From the NCBI RefSeq assembly GCF_000091305.1, contig NC_013929.1, positions 5,828,001 through 5,892,000 on the forward strand: a stretch of DNA of 64,000 nt, read 5' to 3'. The stretch comes from Streptomyces scabiei 87.22 (GTDB taxonomy: Bacteria > Actinomycetota > Actinomycetes > Streptomycetales > Streptomycetaceae). The first letter of the stretch is position 1; the number at the start of each line of letters is the position of its first letter. The position numbers were made by a program, and so were the translations under genes. Below are positions 8,799 to 16,608 of the stretch, piece by piece. The notes beneath the pieces are model-generated. The model did not search any database. It had not been told where the DNA came from and saw only the letters and a program-made list of their open reading frames with translations.

Positions 8799-9747
8799 CA
8801 TGACCAGGATGCACGAACTGCGCGCCGATGCGCCGACGCCGGACCGGGCACGGCTGGTTCCCGGCCGCGAGAAGCTGCTGGGGGCAGCACAGCGGGGCTC
8901 TGCCCGCAGGGTGCGGCTGGACTGGCGCGTGACGGCTGCCGGGGTCGCCGCGACGGTGGTCACCATCGCGGTGGTGGTGACCATGCTCGTCGACGGCGGT
9001 GGACCCGAGCGCGGCGTGCAGCCTGCCGGCCCCGACCTGACGTCCGCGACGGCACTCCTGGAACAGGCGGCGGAAGTGGTGTCGCAGCAGCCGGATCTGC
9101 ATCCACGCGACGGCCAGTGGATCTACCTGAAGACCGCACAGTGCCAGAACGGAGCGTCGGACGCGGCGCCCGACGCCAAGCCCGAGGTGAACGAGGAGTG
9201 GGTCCAGTACGACAGCCCCGTGAGGGAGGACGACAAGGACGGCGACACCGAGCCCTCGCAGCGGCGGCTGTACCGCCTGCTCGCCGCGCTGCCGGACGAC
9301 CCCGCCGAGATCCGGAAGCGGGCGGCGGACATGTTCCCCCTGGACAAGGACTCCGGCTTGACGGGCGAGCAGCACGAGACCCTCGCGCTCCTGGCAACCC
9401 TCAACGAGGCCTATCCCGTGCCTCCGCAGGGGATGGCCAAGCTGTACCGTGCCCTGGCCGCCGACCCCGGGATCGAGGTGGTCCCGCACCTGGTGAAGGA
9501 CCCGACGGGGCATGACGCCATCGCCGTGTACCCGGAGCTGGGCGGCAAGGCCGTACAGCGCCGGGAGTACCTCCTCGACCCCGACACCTTCCAGTACCGG
9601 GGGAACCAGTCGGTTGTGGTGCGCGGCTACGAGGAGAAGTACGAGGACGGCTCGTCGACCGGACGCTCGTACAAGAAGGGCGAGGTCACATCCTGCGAGC
9701 TGAAGACGACCCAGGCCCTCGTCGACCGGGAGGGCGAGAAGCCCTGA
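8791..9747 (+). CDS. CU044_5270 family membrane-anchored protein (module 1)
   Basis: 318 residues: a cytoplasmic N-terminus of ~50, one transmembrane helix (AGVAATVVTIAVVVTMLV) and an extracytoplasmic domain. The domain has the family's pattern: LLEQAAEVVSQQP, GQWIYLKTAQC, RLLAALPDDPAEI, YPVPPQGMAKLYRALA. Genes of this family nearly always follow an ECF sigma gene, as here with an 8-bp overlap. A role as a signal-sensing partner is inferred from synteny only. The paralogue at 13621 is more divergent. Confidence 0.88.
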   Translation: MDDMTRMHELRADAPTPDRARLVPGREKLLGAAQRGSARRVRLDWRVTAAGVAATVVTIAVVVTMLVDGGGPERGVQPAGPDLTSATALLEQAAEVVSQQPDLHPRDGQWIYLKTAQCQNGASDAAPDAKPEVNEEWVQYDSPVREDDKDGDTEPSQRRLYRLLAALPDDPAEIRKRAADMFPLDKDSGLTGEQHETLALLATLNEAYPVPPQGMAKLYRALAADPGIEVVPHLVKDPTGHDAIAVYPELGGKAVQRREYLLDPDTFQYRGNQSVVVRGYEEKYEDGSSTGRSYKKGEVTSCELKTTQALVDREGEKP

Positions 9748-9859
9748 ACCGACCGGGCGGCAGTGCCTGGTGCTCGTGAGCCTCTCGGTGGGCCGCCCCG
9801 GCAGCGCCGAGAGGCCGGCCGCTGCGCAGCGGGGGCGGGGCACCAAGCCCGGCTCGCTC

Positions 9860-10183
9860 CGCACGGCGAACTTGCTCATCGGGGCTACCGTTCCGGCGAC
9901 TGTCCTCACGGCGGTCGGGGTCGGCAGGCGGCGTTCCGTCGGCTCCCGGCACGGCGTCCCGCCCTGCCGCAGCCGCCGGGATGGCATCGGTGGCGTACGT
10001 GTGACCATGCAGACCGGCTGCCTTCAGCATGCCGCACGCCATGGCGACCACCCGGTCGTCCGTGTGCACGAAGCGGATCCGGGGCAGCGTCCCGTCCCAC
10101 AGCGCCCGCTCCGACGTTCCGCGAGGGTCCCATGCTGCCGAGGTCGCGAGCCGACGTGACGATGAGCCATTCCTGCGGGGCAT
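9860..10183 (-). pseudogene. Degraded PIN-domain ribonuclease (VapC-like toxin) gene
   Basis: In one frame the minus strand reads RIRFVHTDDRVVAMACGMLK then AAGLHGHTYATDAI, which matches the second half of Streptomyces PIN proteins (typically LHGHKYAIDA). The frame is then lost. A neighbouring frame continues VRTVAGTVAPMSKFAV, resembling the usual PIN C-terminus after a DPDD motif. The N-terminal catalytic Asp segment is missing. At least one frameshift and a 5' truncation are therefore evident. No antitoxin is seen nearby. Confidence 0.55.
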
Positions 10184-10274
10184 GATCGCGGAGGGGTAAG
10201 GGCAGGCAGCGGACGGCTTGTTGTGGATCGAGAAGGGTGCGATGTCGTCGAGTGCCTCGGCCGACCGGCCGTCT

Positions 10275-10316
10275 CGTCAGAGGGTGTTACGCGCGCGTCA
10301 GAGGGTGCTACGGGCG
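10275..10316. repeat. 21-bp tandem duplication at the end of the AraC gene
   Basis: Two adjacent 21-base units (10275-10295 and 10296-10316) match at 19 of 21 positions. The second contains the AraC stop codon; the first repeats it just downstream. This is probably a replication-slippage duplication with no coding consequence. Confidence 0.7.
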
Positions 10317-11239
10317 CGGAAGGCGCTGGGGCTCACGCCCCGACGGCGCTTGAAGGCGGCGCTGAAGCCGAAGGCATCGGCGTAGCCGACAGACTTCGCG
10401 ATCCGAGCGATGGAGGAGTCGGTGTCGGACAGGAGTGCCTCGGCCTCGTCCATGCGGCATCCGCTGACGTAGGTCAGTGGCGGGCTGCCCATCACCTTGG
10501 TGAAGCGTTTGGCGAACAGCGCCCGGGAGACGCCGGATTCGGTGGCGAGCGCCTCTACCGTCCATCTCTTGGAGGGCCGGGCGTGGAAGGCTTCGAGAGC
10601 GGGGGCGAGGATCGGGTCGGCCAGGCCGCGATACCAGTCGGGAGCTTCCGAGCCCGCCCGGTCGAACCAGGTACGCAGCGTGCAGACCAGGGCCCAGTCC
10701 AGCAGTCGGTCCATCAGGGCCTGGGAGCCGGCCGAGCGCAGGGCGGCGTCGGCGGCGGCCGTCTCCAGCCAGGCGCAGACCTCGGTGTCCTCGTTGATCA
10801 CGAGTACGGGCGGCAATGCGCGGAGCAGTCGTTCATGGCGATGGCCCGAGGCGCGGTACGCGCCCACGATCAGGGCGGTCGCTCCGTCCGGTTCGTCGCC
10901 CCAGCGGATGCCGCCGAGGTCTCGGGCCGTGCATTCGGCATCCGCCGCGAAGCACGCGATTTCGTACTCGACGTGTGGGCGGTCGAGAGTGTCCGGCTGG
11001 TCCACGAGGTGAAACGCGTCAAGGCTGCGCACGATGGCCGTGTCGCCGACGCCGACCGCTTGTTCGCTGCCGTCGGGCAGCAGCAGGATGCCGCCGCCCC
11101 GCAGCACGCTGACCATCGTGAGCGGGGCGCCGTCGACGAAGCGGATGGTCCAGGGCGCTTCCAGCACGGCGTGGCTGACGATCGAGCCCTCGGCCCGGAT
11201 GCCACCGAGTAGCGCACTCAAAGGATCCACGGACGCCAT
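10298..11239 (-). CDS. AraC family regulator with N-terminal cupin
   Basis: 313 residues. The N-terminal ~200 form an AraC-type cupin (GGGILLLPDG, HLVDQPDTLDRPHVEYEIAC). The C-terminus carries two HTH motifs (VEALATESGVSRALFAKRF and IARIAKSVGYADAFGFSAAF, then RRRGVSPSAFR). The ATG at 11239 has GGAG about 13 nt upstream. It is divergent from a flavodoxin-like oxidoreductase with a ~100-bp spacer, the usual arrangement for a regulator of that gene. The ligand is unknown. Confidence 0.9.
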   Translation of the reverse strand: MASVDPLSALLGGIRAEGSIVSHAVLEAPWTIRFVDGAPLTMVSVLRGGGILLLPDGSEQAVGVGDTAIVRSLDAFHLVDQPDTLDRPHVEYEIACFAADAECTARDLGGIRWGDEPDGATALIVGAYRASGHRHERLLRALPPVLVINEDTEVCAWLETAAADAALRSAGSQALMDRLLDWALVCTLRTWFDRAGSEAPDWYRGLADPILAPALEAFHARPSKRWTVEALATESGVSRALFAKRFTKVMGSPPLTYVSGCRMDEAEALLSDTDSSIARIAKSVGYADAFGFSAAFKRRRGVSPSAFRARSTL

Positions 11240-11343
11240 CGTAGACGAACTCCTATGCAGCGGAGCGTTTCCCCTATGGATCGTCCAAGGGGTCACGGAT
11301 GTACTGGACTGGTCGAACCGACCGAGACCAGCCAGGAGAAACC

Positions 11344-12024
11344 GTGTCGCACCGCAGCAGCGCTGACAGCACCGCCCTTGTGGTCGTCGCACACCACCGG
11401 ACCGATTCACTCACCGCGCACACCGCACGCCGTACCGCCGCGCGACTCGAGACCGCCGGATACCGCGTCGACCTGCTCGACCTGCACGCCGAGGGGTTCG
11501 ACCCGCGGATGAACGTGGCGGACCAGCCGGACTGGGGCAACCGGGCGAAGTCGTACTCGGACGAAGTCCAGGCCCATATGCAGCGCGTTCTCGAAGCCGA
11601 CGTCGTCGTCGCCGTCTTCCCCGTGTACTGGCAGAGCGTGCCCGCTCTCCTCAAAGGCTGGATCGATCGCGTGTGGAACTACGGATTCGCCTACGGCCGC
11701 AGCAAGCCCCGCCTGGCGGGCAAGCGCATGCTGTGGCTGGGCCTGGCCGGCGCCACCTCCGATGACCCCGTCACCGAGGGAATGCAGGCCGTGCTGGAGA
11801 CCAACCTGAGCGAGGGCATCGCCTATTACTGCGGATTCTCCTACTCCTCCGTCGCCCTGCTCCCCGACGCCGAGGAGCGCCCACAGCGCGTCGACGCCGA
11901 GGGCAATCTGCTGGTCGGCGACGCGGTTGCGGGAGCCGAGCGCGAGGCGCAGTATGCCGAGTTCGACCGACGCGCGGCGAAGGCCGTGGAAGGGTTCCTC
12001 GCAGCGGAACCAGCGGCCGCCTGA
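11344..12024 (+). CDS. NAD(P)H-dependent oxidoreductase, flavodoxin-like fold
   Basis: 226 residues, with ALVVVAHHRTDSLTAHTARR at the N-terminus and FPVYWQSVPALLKGWIDRVW then GFAYG, typical of the MdaB/NQO1 FMN- or FAD-binding quinone reductases. The GTG at 11344 follows CCAGGAGAAACC. The product is cytosolic and predicted to reduce quinones or other electrophiles. It is probably controlled by the divergent AraC protein. After its stop the sequence becomes degraded. Confidence 0.88.
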   Translation: MSHRSSADSTALVVVAHHRTDSLTAHTARRTAARLETAGYRVDLLDLHAEGFDPRMNVADQPDWGNRAKSYSDEVQAHMQRVLEADVVVAVFPVYWQSVPALLKGWIDRVWNYGFAYGRSKPRLAGKRMLWLGLAGATSDDPVTEGMQAVLETNLSEGIAYYCGFSYSSVALLPDAEERPQRVDAEGNLLVGDAVAGAEREAQYAEFDRRAAKAVEGFLAAEPAAA

Positions 12025-12252
12025 GGCCGTGCGCGGGCCGCACGACCGTGAACAGCGCGATGATTCCGGCCTGCGCCCTCAACAGATCGACCAGGAGGCC
12101 CGGCAGGGCAGCGCGGCGAGCGCCGCCGTGATCAAGCCGGGGACCTGTGTGAAGCAGTGCACCACCGCGGTGAACGCCGTACTGATGCCGGGGCTTCAAC
12201 TCCGCCCGGTCGGCGATCGGATCGTTCATCTCCACCGTGGTGTCGGCGCAGT
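12025..12252. other. Degraded non-coding stretch before the phage relic
   Basis: No supported gene. Together with 12421-12979 it makes a ~950-base gap between the oxidoreductase and the second ECF gene. The gap is interrupted only by the tape-measure relic, short repeats and a palindrome, described separately. The frames open here lack ribosome sites and natural composition. Confidence 0.5.
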
Positions 12253-12420
12253 GTGCTGCCGTTCGCCGATGGCGGCATTGCCACAGCGCCCGTCATGGGT
12301 CCTGTCGGCGAGGCCGGGCCCGAGGCGATCATCCCGCTCACTCGTCCCCGGCGTGCCCGTGAACTCGCTGAGACGTCCAGGTTGCTGGACCTGCTGGACC
12401 TGCTGGACCTGCTGGGCGCG
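12253..12420 (+). pseudogene. Fragment of phage tail tape-measure protein C-terminus
   Basis: The plus strand reads FADGGIATAPVMGPVGEAGP then EAIIPLTRPRRARELAET. This is the hallmark C-terminal motif (GGI-x-P-x-x-x-x-x-GE-x-GPEA-x-IPL) of phage tape-measure proteins. It runs into a leucine-rich stretch encoded by four copies of a 9-bp unit (12382-12417). No start, upstream coiled coil or other tail genes remain. It is a prophage relic, probably from the same accretion of foreign DNA as the integrase remnant at 15.5 kb. Confidence 0.6.
12382..12417 (+). repeat. Four tandem 9-bp units (Leu-Leu-Asp)
   Basis: Units at 12382, 12391, 12400 and 12409 follow the pattern CTGCTGGAC with single-base changes in the first and last. 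They sit directly after the tape-measure motif and could be slippage expansion in a gene no longer under selection. Confidence 0.8.
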
Positions 12421-12520
12421 GGCAGGCGGAGGCGCCGAAGAAGTCCAGGAGACGACCGCTCGGCGCGTCCTCAACCGCCCTGCCGTGAACCGGCGGCCCT
12501 ACGGCGTCGTGACATCGACC

Positions 12521-12550
12521 TGTATTGCTTGTGCCTGTATTGCTTGTGCC
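12521..12550. repeat. Perfect 15-bp tandem repeat
   Basis: The 15-base unit TGTATTGCTTGTGCC occurs at 12521-12535 and again at 12536-12550. It lies in degraded DNA. In the minus strand it would encode QAQAI repeats inside an open but unsupported frame. Confidence 0.85.
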
Positions 12551-12893
12551 TGGACCGGCGTGACCGTCAGCCCGAGGCCCGGGCCCCGTCGGTTCTCGGC
12601 CGCTCCGGGCCGTAAGTGTTGGCCCGTGGGCGAGCAGCTCTGCCGAAGCCCGGCCTGGTGTGCGTACGACGACAACGGCACCGTTCACCGTCGGTGGGAC
12701 GGTGACCGCCCGTGCCGGTGGGCGTTGCCGGATCAGCCTGCTCTGCGCCCGCGCTCGGCCTCGACACCTCCCACAGCTGTTCGACCGGCCTGCGCACCCC
12801 CGGACCGTGTCCCGCATCGGATCGGCCCCCTTGTTCTCGAGCCTCGCAGCCTGAGCGGTGCGCGGCTGAGCGACTGCCCCGTCCACCGAGTCC

Positions 12894-12926
12894 TCGTACA
12901 GGTCACCACCCCGGTGACCTGTACGA
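12894..12926. promoter_or_regulatory. 14-bp perfect inverted repeat upstream of ECF module 2
   Basis: TCGTACAGGTCACC at 12894-12907 is mirrored exactly at 12913-12926, with a 5-base spacer. The centre is ~70 bp before the sigma-factor start at 12980. It could be an operator for a dimeric regulator or a hairpin terminator. The absence of a T tract and of an intact upstream gene favours an operator or RNA structure. This is inference. Confidence 0.55.
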
Positions 12927-12979
12927 CGGCTGTGACGCGTCTCACCGGAACTCGCCCGCACCGTACGTCAGCTCAAGAC

Positions 12980-13624
12980 GTGACCACAGATATGCGAACC
13001 CGGGTGCGAAACGGAGATCCGGACGCCTTCGCGGAACTCTTCGACGCGTGCGCCCGTGCGGTGTACAACCACGCCTTCCGGCTGACCGCCGACTGGTCGC
13101 TGGCCGAGGACGTGATGTCGACGACCTTCATGGAGGCGTGGCGGCGCCGGGCCTCGGTCGAGGCCGAAGGCGGCTCGCTGCGGCCGTGGCTGCTGGGCAT
13201 CGCCACCAACGTCGCCCGCTCCCACCACCGCAGCAACCGCCGCTACCGCAACGCGGCGAGCGTCGCGGCCGCCGCGCACGCCGCCGAGGAACGGGTCGAG
13301 GACCACGCCGAGGAGACCGCCGGACGCCTGGACGACCGGCGCCGTATCAACGCCACGCTCGCCGCCCTCAGCCTGCTCAAGCGCCCCGAGCGTGAGGTCC
13401 TGACGCTGTGCCTGTGGGAGGGGCTGGAGTACGCCGAGGCTGCCCGCGCCCTGGGTATCCCGGTCGGCACCGTCCGCTCCCGCCTCTCCCGCGCCCGCGC
13501 CAAGCTGCGCAGGCTCGCCGACGCGCAACTGCTCGGAGAAAAAAGGGAACCCACTCGCACGAACCGGCAGATAACAGGTGATCGCGGATACGCGGTCCGG
13601 TCCGCACAGGAAGGAAACCGATGA
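12980..13624 (+). CDS. ECF-type RNA polymerase sigma factor (module 2)
   Basis: About 214 residues. Region 2 has DAFAELFDACARAVYNHAFR and LAEDVMSTTFMEAWRRR; region 4 has YAEAARALGIPVGTVRSRLS. A GTG at 12980 or an ATG at 12992 could be the start; neither has a strong Shine-Dalgarno. The stop overlaps the next gene by ATGA at 13621. It is a distinct paralogue of the sigma factor at 8205. Confidence 0.9.
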   Translation: MTTDMRTRVRNGDPDAFAELFDACARAVYNHAFRLTADWSLAEDVMSTTFMEAWRRRASVEAEGGSLRPWLLGIATNVARSHHRSNRRYRNAASVAAAAHAAEERVEDHAEETAGRLDDRRRINATLAALSLLKRPEREVLTLCLWEGLEYAEAARALGIPVGTVRSRLSRARAKLRRLADAQLLGEKREPTRTNRQITGDRGYAVRSAQEGNR

Positions 13625-14715
13625 ACGCCAGCCCCTCCCACCGGCCCCACCCGGCCGAGTGGACGGAGACGCAGAGTCTGCTGCCCTCCGCCGAGCGGGA
13701 TCTGCCGGCGGGCCGCCACCAGTTCCACAAGGAGCAGATGATGGCCCGGATCCACGAAGACCTCCGCACCCCCTCCCGTACGTCCGCCACCTCTCCGGTC
13801 GCGCCCGTGAAGCGCTCCAACCCGTTCCTGCGCCGTACAATCCTCCTGCCCGCCGCGGCCTTCGCCCTGGCCGGCGCGGTCGCGGGCGGCCTCGCCCTCA
13901 CCGGCGGCGGGGCCGATGGCCACGGCGGCACGACCGAACTGGCCACCGGCCCCGCACTGACCACCAGGATTGGCGTCGCCGACGCCAAGGGCGCCCCCCA
14001 GCTCCTCGAACGCATCTCCCTGGCCGCCGCCGACACCTCCGAGCCCACCCCGCGCACGGGCCAGTACATCTACATCGCCTCGAAGGTGGCCGACACCTAC
14101 ATCGCGGTCGACGGCGACAACAAGAGCAAGGCGGTCAGCACCAAGCTGCACTCCCGCCACGTCTGGAAATCCCTCGACGGCAGGGACGGCTGGCTGATCG
14201 AGGCCGGTGAGACCAGCGACAAGGGCATCACCCTGCAGAGCGACATCCCGGACAGCAGCGCCTACAACGCCCTGGCCGAGCTGCCGACCGACCCCGACGC
14301 GCTGCTGAAGCGGATCTACCGCGCTTCGGACGCCGTCCGGGACCCCGAAGTCCCCCGCGACCAGGCGGCCTTCGTCGCGATCGGCGATCTGCTGTTCGAG
14401 AGCTACCCGCCCGCCGAGGTCGGCGCCGCCCTCTACAAGGCCGCGGCCAAGATCCCCGGCGTCGTCGCGGTGAACGACGCGGTCGACGCCGCGGGCAGGC
14501 ACGGGATCGCGATCGCGCGGGAGAACCCCCTAGCCGGCGAGCGCACCGAGTGGATCTTCGACAAGAAGACGCTGCGGTTCCTCGGCGAGCGCGTCGTGGT
14601 GGTCAAGGCCATGGCTGACAGTCCCCTCACGGTCGGTACCGTCGCGCACACCAGCGCGATCACCGAGCGCGCGGTCGTCGACGCCAGCAAGCAGCTCCCC
14701 GGGCAGGCAAGCTGA
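13621..14715 (+). CDS. CU044_5270 family membrane-anchored protein (module 2)
   Basis: 364 residues. After ~75 cytoplasmic residues there is one membrane helix (ILLPAAAFALAGAVAGGLAL), then an outer domain with LLERISLAAADTS, GQYIYIASKVADTY, ALAELPTDPDALLKRIY and YPPAEVGAALYKAAAKIPGV. These match the landmarks of the copy at 8791. It is translationally coupled (ATGA) to its sigma factor. The biochemical role of the family is not established. Confidence 0.88.
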   Translation: MNASPSHRPHPAEWTETQSLLPSAERDLPAGRHQFHKEQMMARIHEDLRTPSRTSATSPVAPVKRSNPFLRRTILLPAAAFALAGAVAGGLALTGGGADGHGGTTELATGPALTTRIGVADAKGAPQLLERISLAAADTSEPTPRTGQYIYIASKVADTYIAVDGDNKSKAVSTKLHSRHVWKSLDGRDGWLIEAGETSDKGITLQSDIPDSSAYNALAELPTDPDALLKRIYRASDAVRDPEVPRDQAAFVAIGDLLFESYPPAEVGAALYKAAAKIPGVVAVNDAVDAAGRHGIAIARENPLAGERTEWIFDKKTLRFLGERVVVVKAMADSPLTVGTVAHTSAITERAVVDASKQLPGQAS

Positions 14716-15056
14716 ATCTCATTCGCGCGGAAGTGGCGGATGAGGAGTCTGGATTGATATTCCTGCAATTCGTCATGGACTACTACGGGATGACAACCCG
14801 CAGATTCGACTGAGTACACGCAAACGCGAGGTCGGCGGGTCTCAACGGGCGTGGCAAGCGCCGGCCTGTCGACGGTGGTCACCATTGAGCGCCCTTCCAC
14901 GGCCCGAGGACGGCCCGGAAGGGTGCTCGTGCGTGAGCCGTCTCGCATGACAAGTTCGTCTATCCACCCGGTCTGGCGGGGGCCCGCCTCAGGCACTGGT
15001 GCCTCACGCGGCTGCTCGTTGTACTCGCCGTCCGCTGCTGTCGATGTCACTCGTGG
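14716..15056. other. Gene-free interval
   Basis: 341 bases with visibly lower GC than the flanks around 14740-14830. Frames on either strand are short and lack ribosome sites. I see no tRNA, repeat or operator that I can support. Confidence 0.5.
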
Positions 15057-15362
15057 ATGTCAGAGCGGACAACCACATGCAAGCATGTCGCCGTGATCAC
15101 CATTGATGTCAGCGAGGTGACCGACGAACGCGCCCTGCACCTGCTTCTGAAGCGGGAGCTGAGCTTCCCGGACTTCTACGGCATGAACTGGGCTGCCTTC
15201 TGGGACGCAATCACTGGCCTGGTCAGGATCCCGGATCACGTGCGCTTCCTCGGCTGGGACCAGCTCACGGCCGACGTCCCCCGCGGGGCCGCCATGCTGC
15301 GCCGGGCGCTCGACAACTACCAAGCCACGTACCGCCCGGAGTTCGTCGCTGCGTATGAGTAG
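15057..15362 (+). CDS. Barstar-like barnase inhibitor family protein
   Basis: 101 residues matching the barstar fold: ITIDVSEVTDERALHLLLKR, then FPDFYGMNWAAFWDAITGLV (the conserved Y/F-G-x-N-W-D/A-A-x-W-D region), and RRALDNYQATYRPEF at the end. Family members bind and block ribonucleases of the barnase class. No RNase gene is adjacent. An ATG at 15057 or a GTG at 15093 could start it; neither has a clear ribosome site. It lies just left of an integration junction, so it may be cargo of an older element. Confidence 0.75.
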   Translation: MSERTTTCKHVAVITIDVSEVTDERALHLLLKRELSFPDFYGMNWAAFWDAITGLVRIPDHVRFLGWDQLTADVPRGAAMLRRALDNYQATYRPEFVAAYE

Positions 15363-15509
15363 CGATGTGCTATCTCCGGGTGCGGGCACAACACGAACAA
15401 TGTGGCAGATCATCCGCGGGTGCCCATGCCAGGGGCGGAGTGGGGGTGGTCACCCGTGCACACCGGCTGTCGACATTGGTCGGCCTCGGACGGCCCCAGG
15501 ACGCTCGGC

Positions 15510-15690
15510 AAGCGGGCATCCGATCGCAGCTCGCGCGTCGCGCTGATCTATCAGCACATGACCAGCGACCGTGACCGGGCCATCGCTGATCGGCTCGGAG
15601 CCATGATCCGCGAGGGCGGGGGAGAGGTCCTCGGCTGGGGGATGTGGACTGATAGTGGACTGACTGGCACGCGTGTGGCACGGCCTCGAA
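15510..15690 (+). pseudogene. C-terminal remnant of a site-specific (tyrosine) integrase
   Basis: The frame reads SSRVALIYQHMTSDRDRAIA then DRLGAMIREG, the region around the catalytic Tyr (here in LIYQHMT) seen at the C-terminus of actinobacterial phage/AICE integrases. Everything upstream is lost: preceding codons do not resemble the catalytic Arg/His box. A hairpin terminator and then a tRNA-derived att copy follow at once. This is the same int-att order seen at the right end of the element at 33.4-34.0 kb. Confidence 0.65.
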
Positions 15691-15697
15691 CACGACC

Positions 15698-15737
15698 AAG
15701 GGCCAGCCTGGGAGGAAACCCTCCTGAGCTGGCCCTT
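15698..15737 (+). terminator. Terminator after the integrase remnant
   Basis: A 10-bp stem (15698-15707 with 15728-15737), a symmetric 3x3 internal loop, a second 5-bp stem and a 4-base loop. T residues follow at 15736-15739. Confidence 0.7.
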
Positions 15738-15740
15738 TTG

Positions 15741-15785
15741 CTGTGCCCCCGGCAGGATTCGAACCTGCGACACCCGCTTTAGGAG
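15741..15785 (-). other. Left attachment site (att copy of tRNA-Arg 3' half)
   Basis: 45 bases identical to 33968-34012. On the minus strand they equal the anticodon loop through the 3' end of tRNA-Arg(CCT) plus three bases. The 5' half of the tRNA is absent here, so this is not a functional tRNA. It marks the far end of an element integrated into the tRNA gene. Confidence 0.88.
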
Positions 15786-16034
15786 TTTTCCCTGGGCAGG
15801 GCTTTGACCTGAGGAAACGTCGGTCGGAGTGCGTCTGGCCTGGGAAAACACCACTCCGTGGTTCTCCAGTGTTCACGGGGCTTCCCAACCTCATGTGTGC
15901 TGGATCCGTTCCGTCGGGGCGGGGCGAGAGGGCGGGCGATCTTGCAGACGTCGGTGCGTGTGGCGCCAGGAGTAGCGTGGGAGCTGCGGGGCGGAGTCCC
16001 GTCGTCGCACCGGCCCTACAGACGGGTGGTCATC

Positions 16035-16517
16035 ATGACCAGCTCGGACACACCACCTGTTCCCCGGCGGCTGCCCAGTGGCGTCCACGAGGCCGTGCGA
16101 CCGGGATCTGCGCTTCTCCGGCTGGAGACGACCGAATCACGCAAAGGCGCGCTCGACGGCGCGTGGTGGCCGCGCTCGCGCGACATCGGGGCCGAGCTGC
16201 CCGCCCTGTTGAGTGCCCTCGTCGCCCACCTCGGCCCCGTGTCCCGTGTGGGGCTGGATGCCTCCGCCTGGGAGGGTCTCCCGACGCGTGTCGTCGTGGA
16301 CGACCACGTGGTGCACATCGACTCCTTCCCGGTCGGTGACGACACGGTTCTGATCACCCGGGGCGACCGGGACATCTTCTCGCTGCTGGTCGTCCCGCCC
16401 GACGCGGCACCGGATGCCGCCCGTGCCGCGATGGCCCAGGCGGTCCGGGTGGACAACGTCAGCGACGCGGAACAGATCCTCATCGACACCGGGAGCGGGC
16501 GTGGTCCTGTGGGCTGA
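16035..16517 (+). CDS. DUF5994 family protein (copy 1)
   Basis: 160 residues. The family core is visible: LRLETTESRKGALDGAWWPR then SRDIGAELPALLSAL, a strand pair around THVVVDDHVV-like sequence and SLLVVPPDAAPDAARAAMAQ. No signal, membrane segment or catalytic motif is present. It is the first gene inside the left att site and the only one of four DUF5994 copies on the plus strand. The start at MTSSDTPP is chosen because the conserved region begins soon after; the ribosome site is weak. Function unknown. Confidence 0.8.
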   Translation: MTSSDTPPVPRRLPSGVHEAVRPGSALLRLETTESRKGALDGAWWPRSRDIGAELPALLSALVAHLGPVSRVGLDASAWEGLPTRVVVDDHVVHIDSFPVGDDTVLITRGDRDIFSLLVVPPDAAPDAARAAMAQAVRVDNVSDAEQILIDTGSGRGPVG

Positions 16518-16608
16518 CGGGGCGGCGCGTGGAGCGACCGGCGCGACTTGACCGGCGCACCAGCGCTCTCCGTCAGGCGGCCCGTTCCCTGGGGCGCTTC
16601 TGCCGACG

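Noticed and set aside
12499..12681. A minus-strand frame with VTPVQAQAIQAQAIQVDV
   Set aside because: Created by a 15-bp tandem duplication in decayed DNA; no ribosome site and no recognisable family.
15741..15785. A second tRNA-Arg gene
   Set aside because: Only the 3' half is present; D arm and 5' acceptor strand are missing, so it is an att copy.
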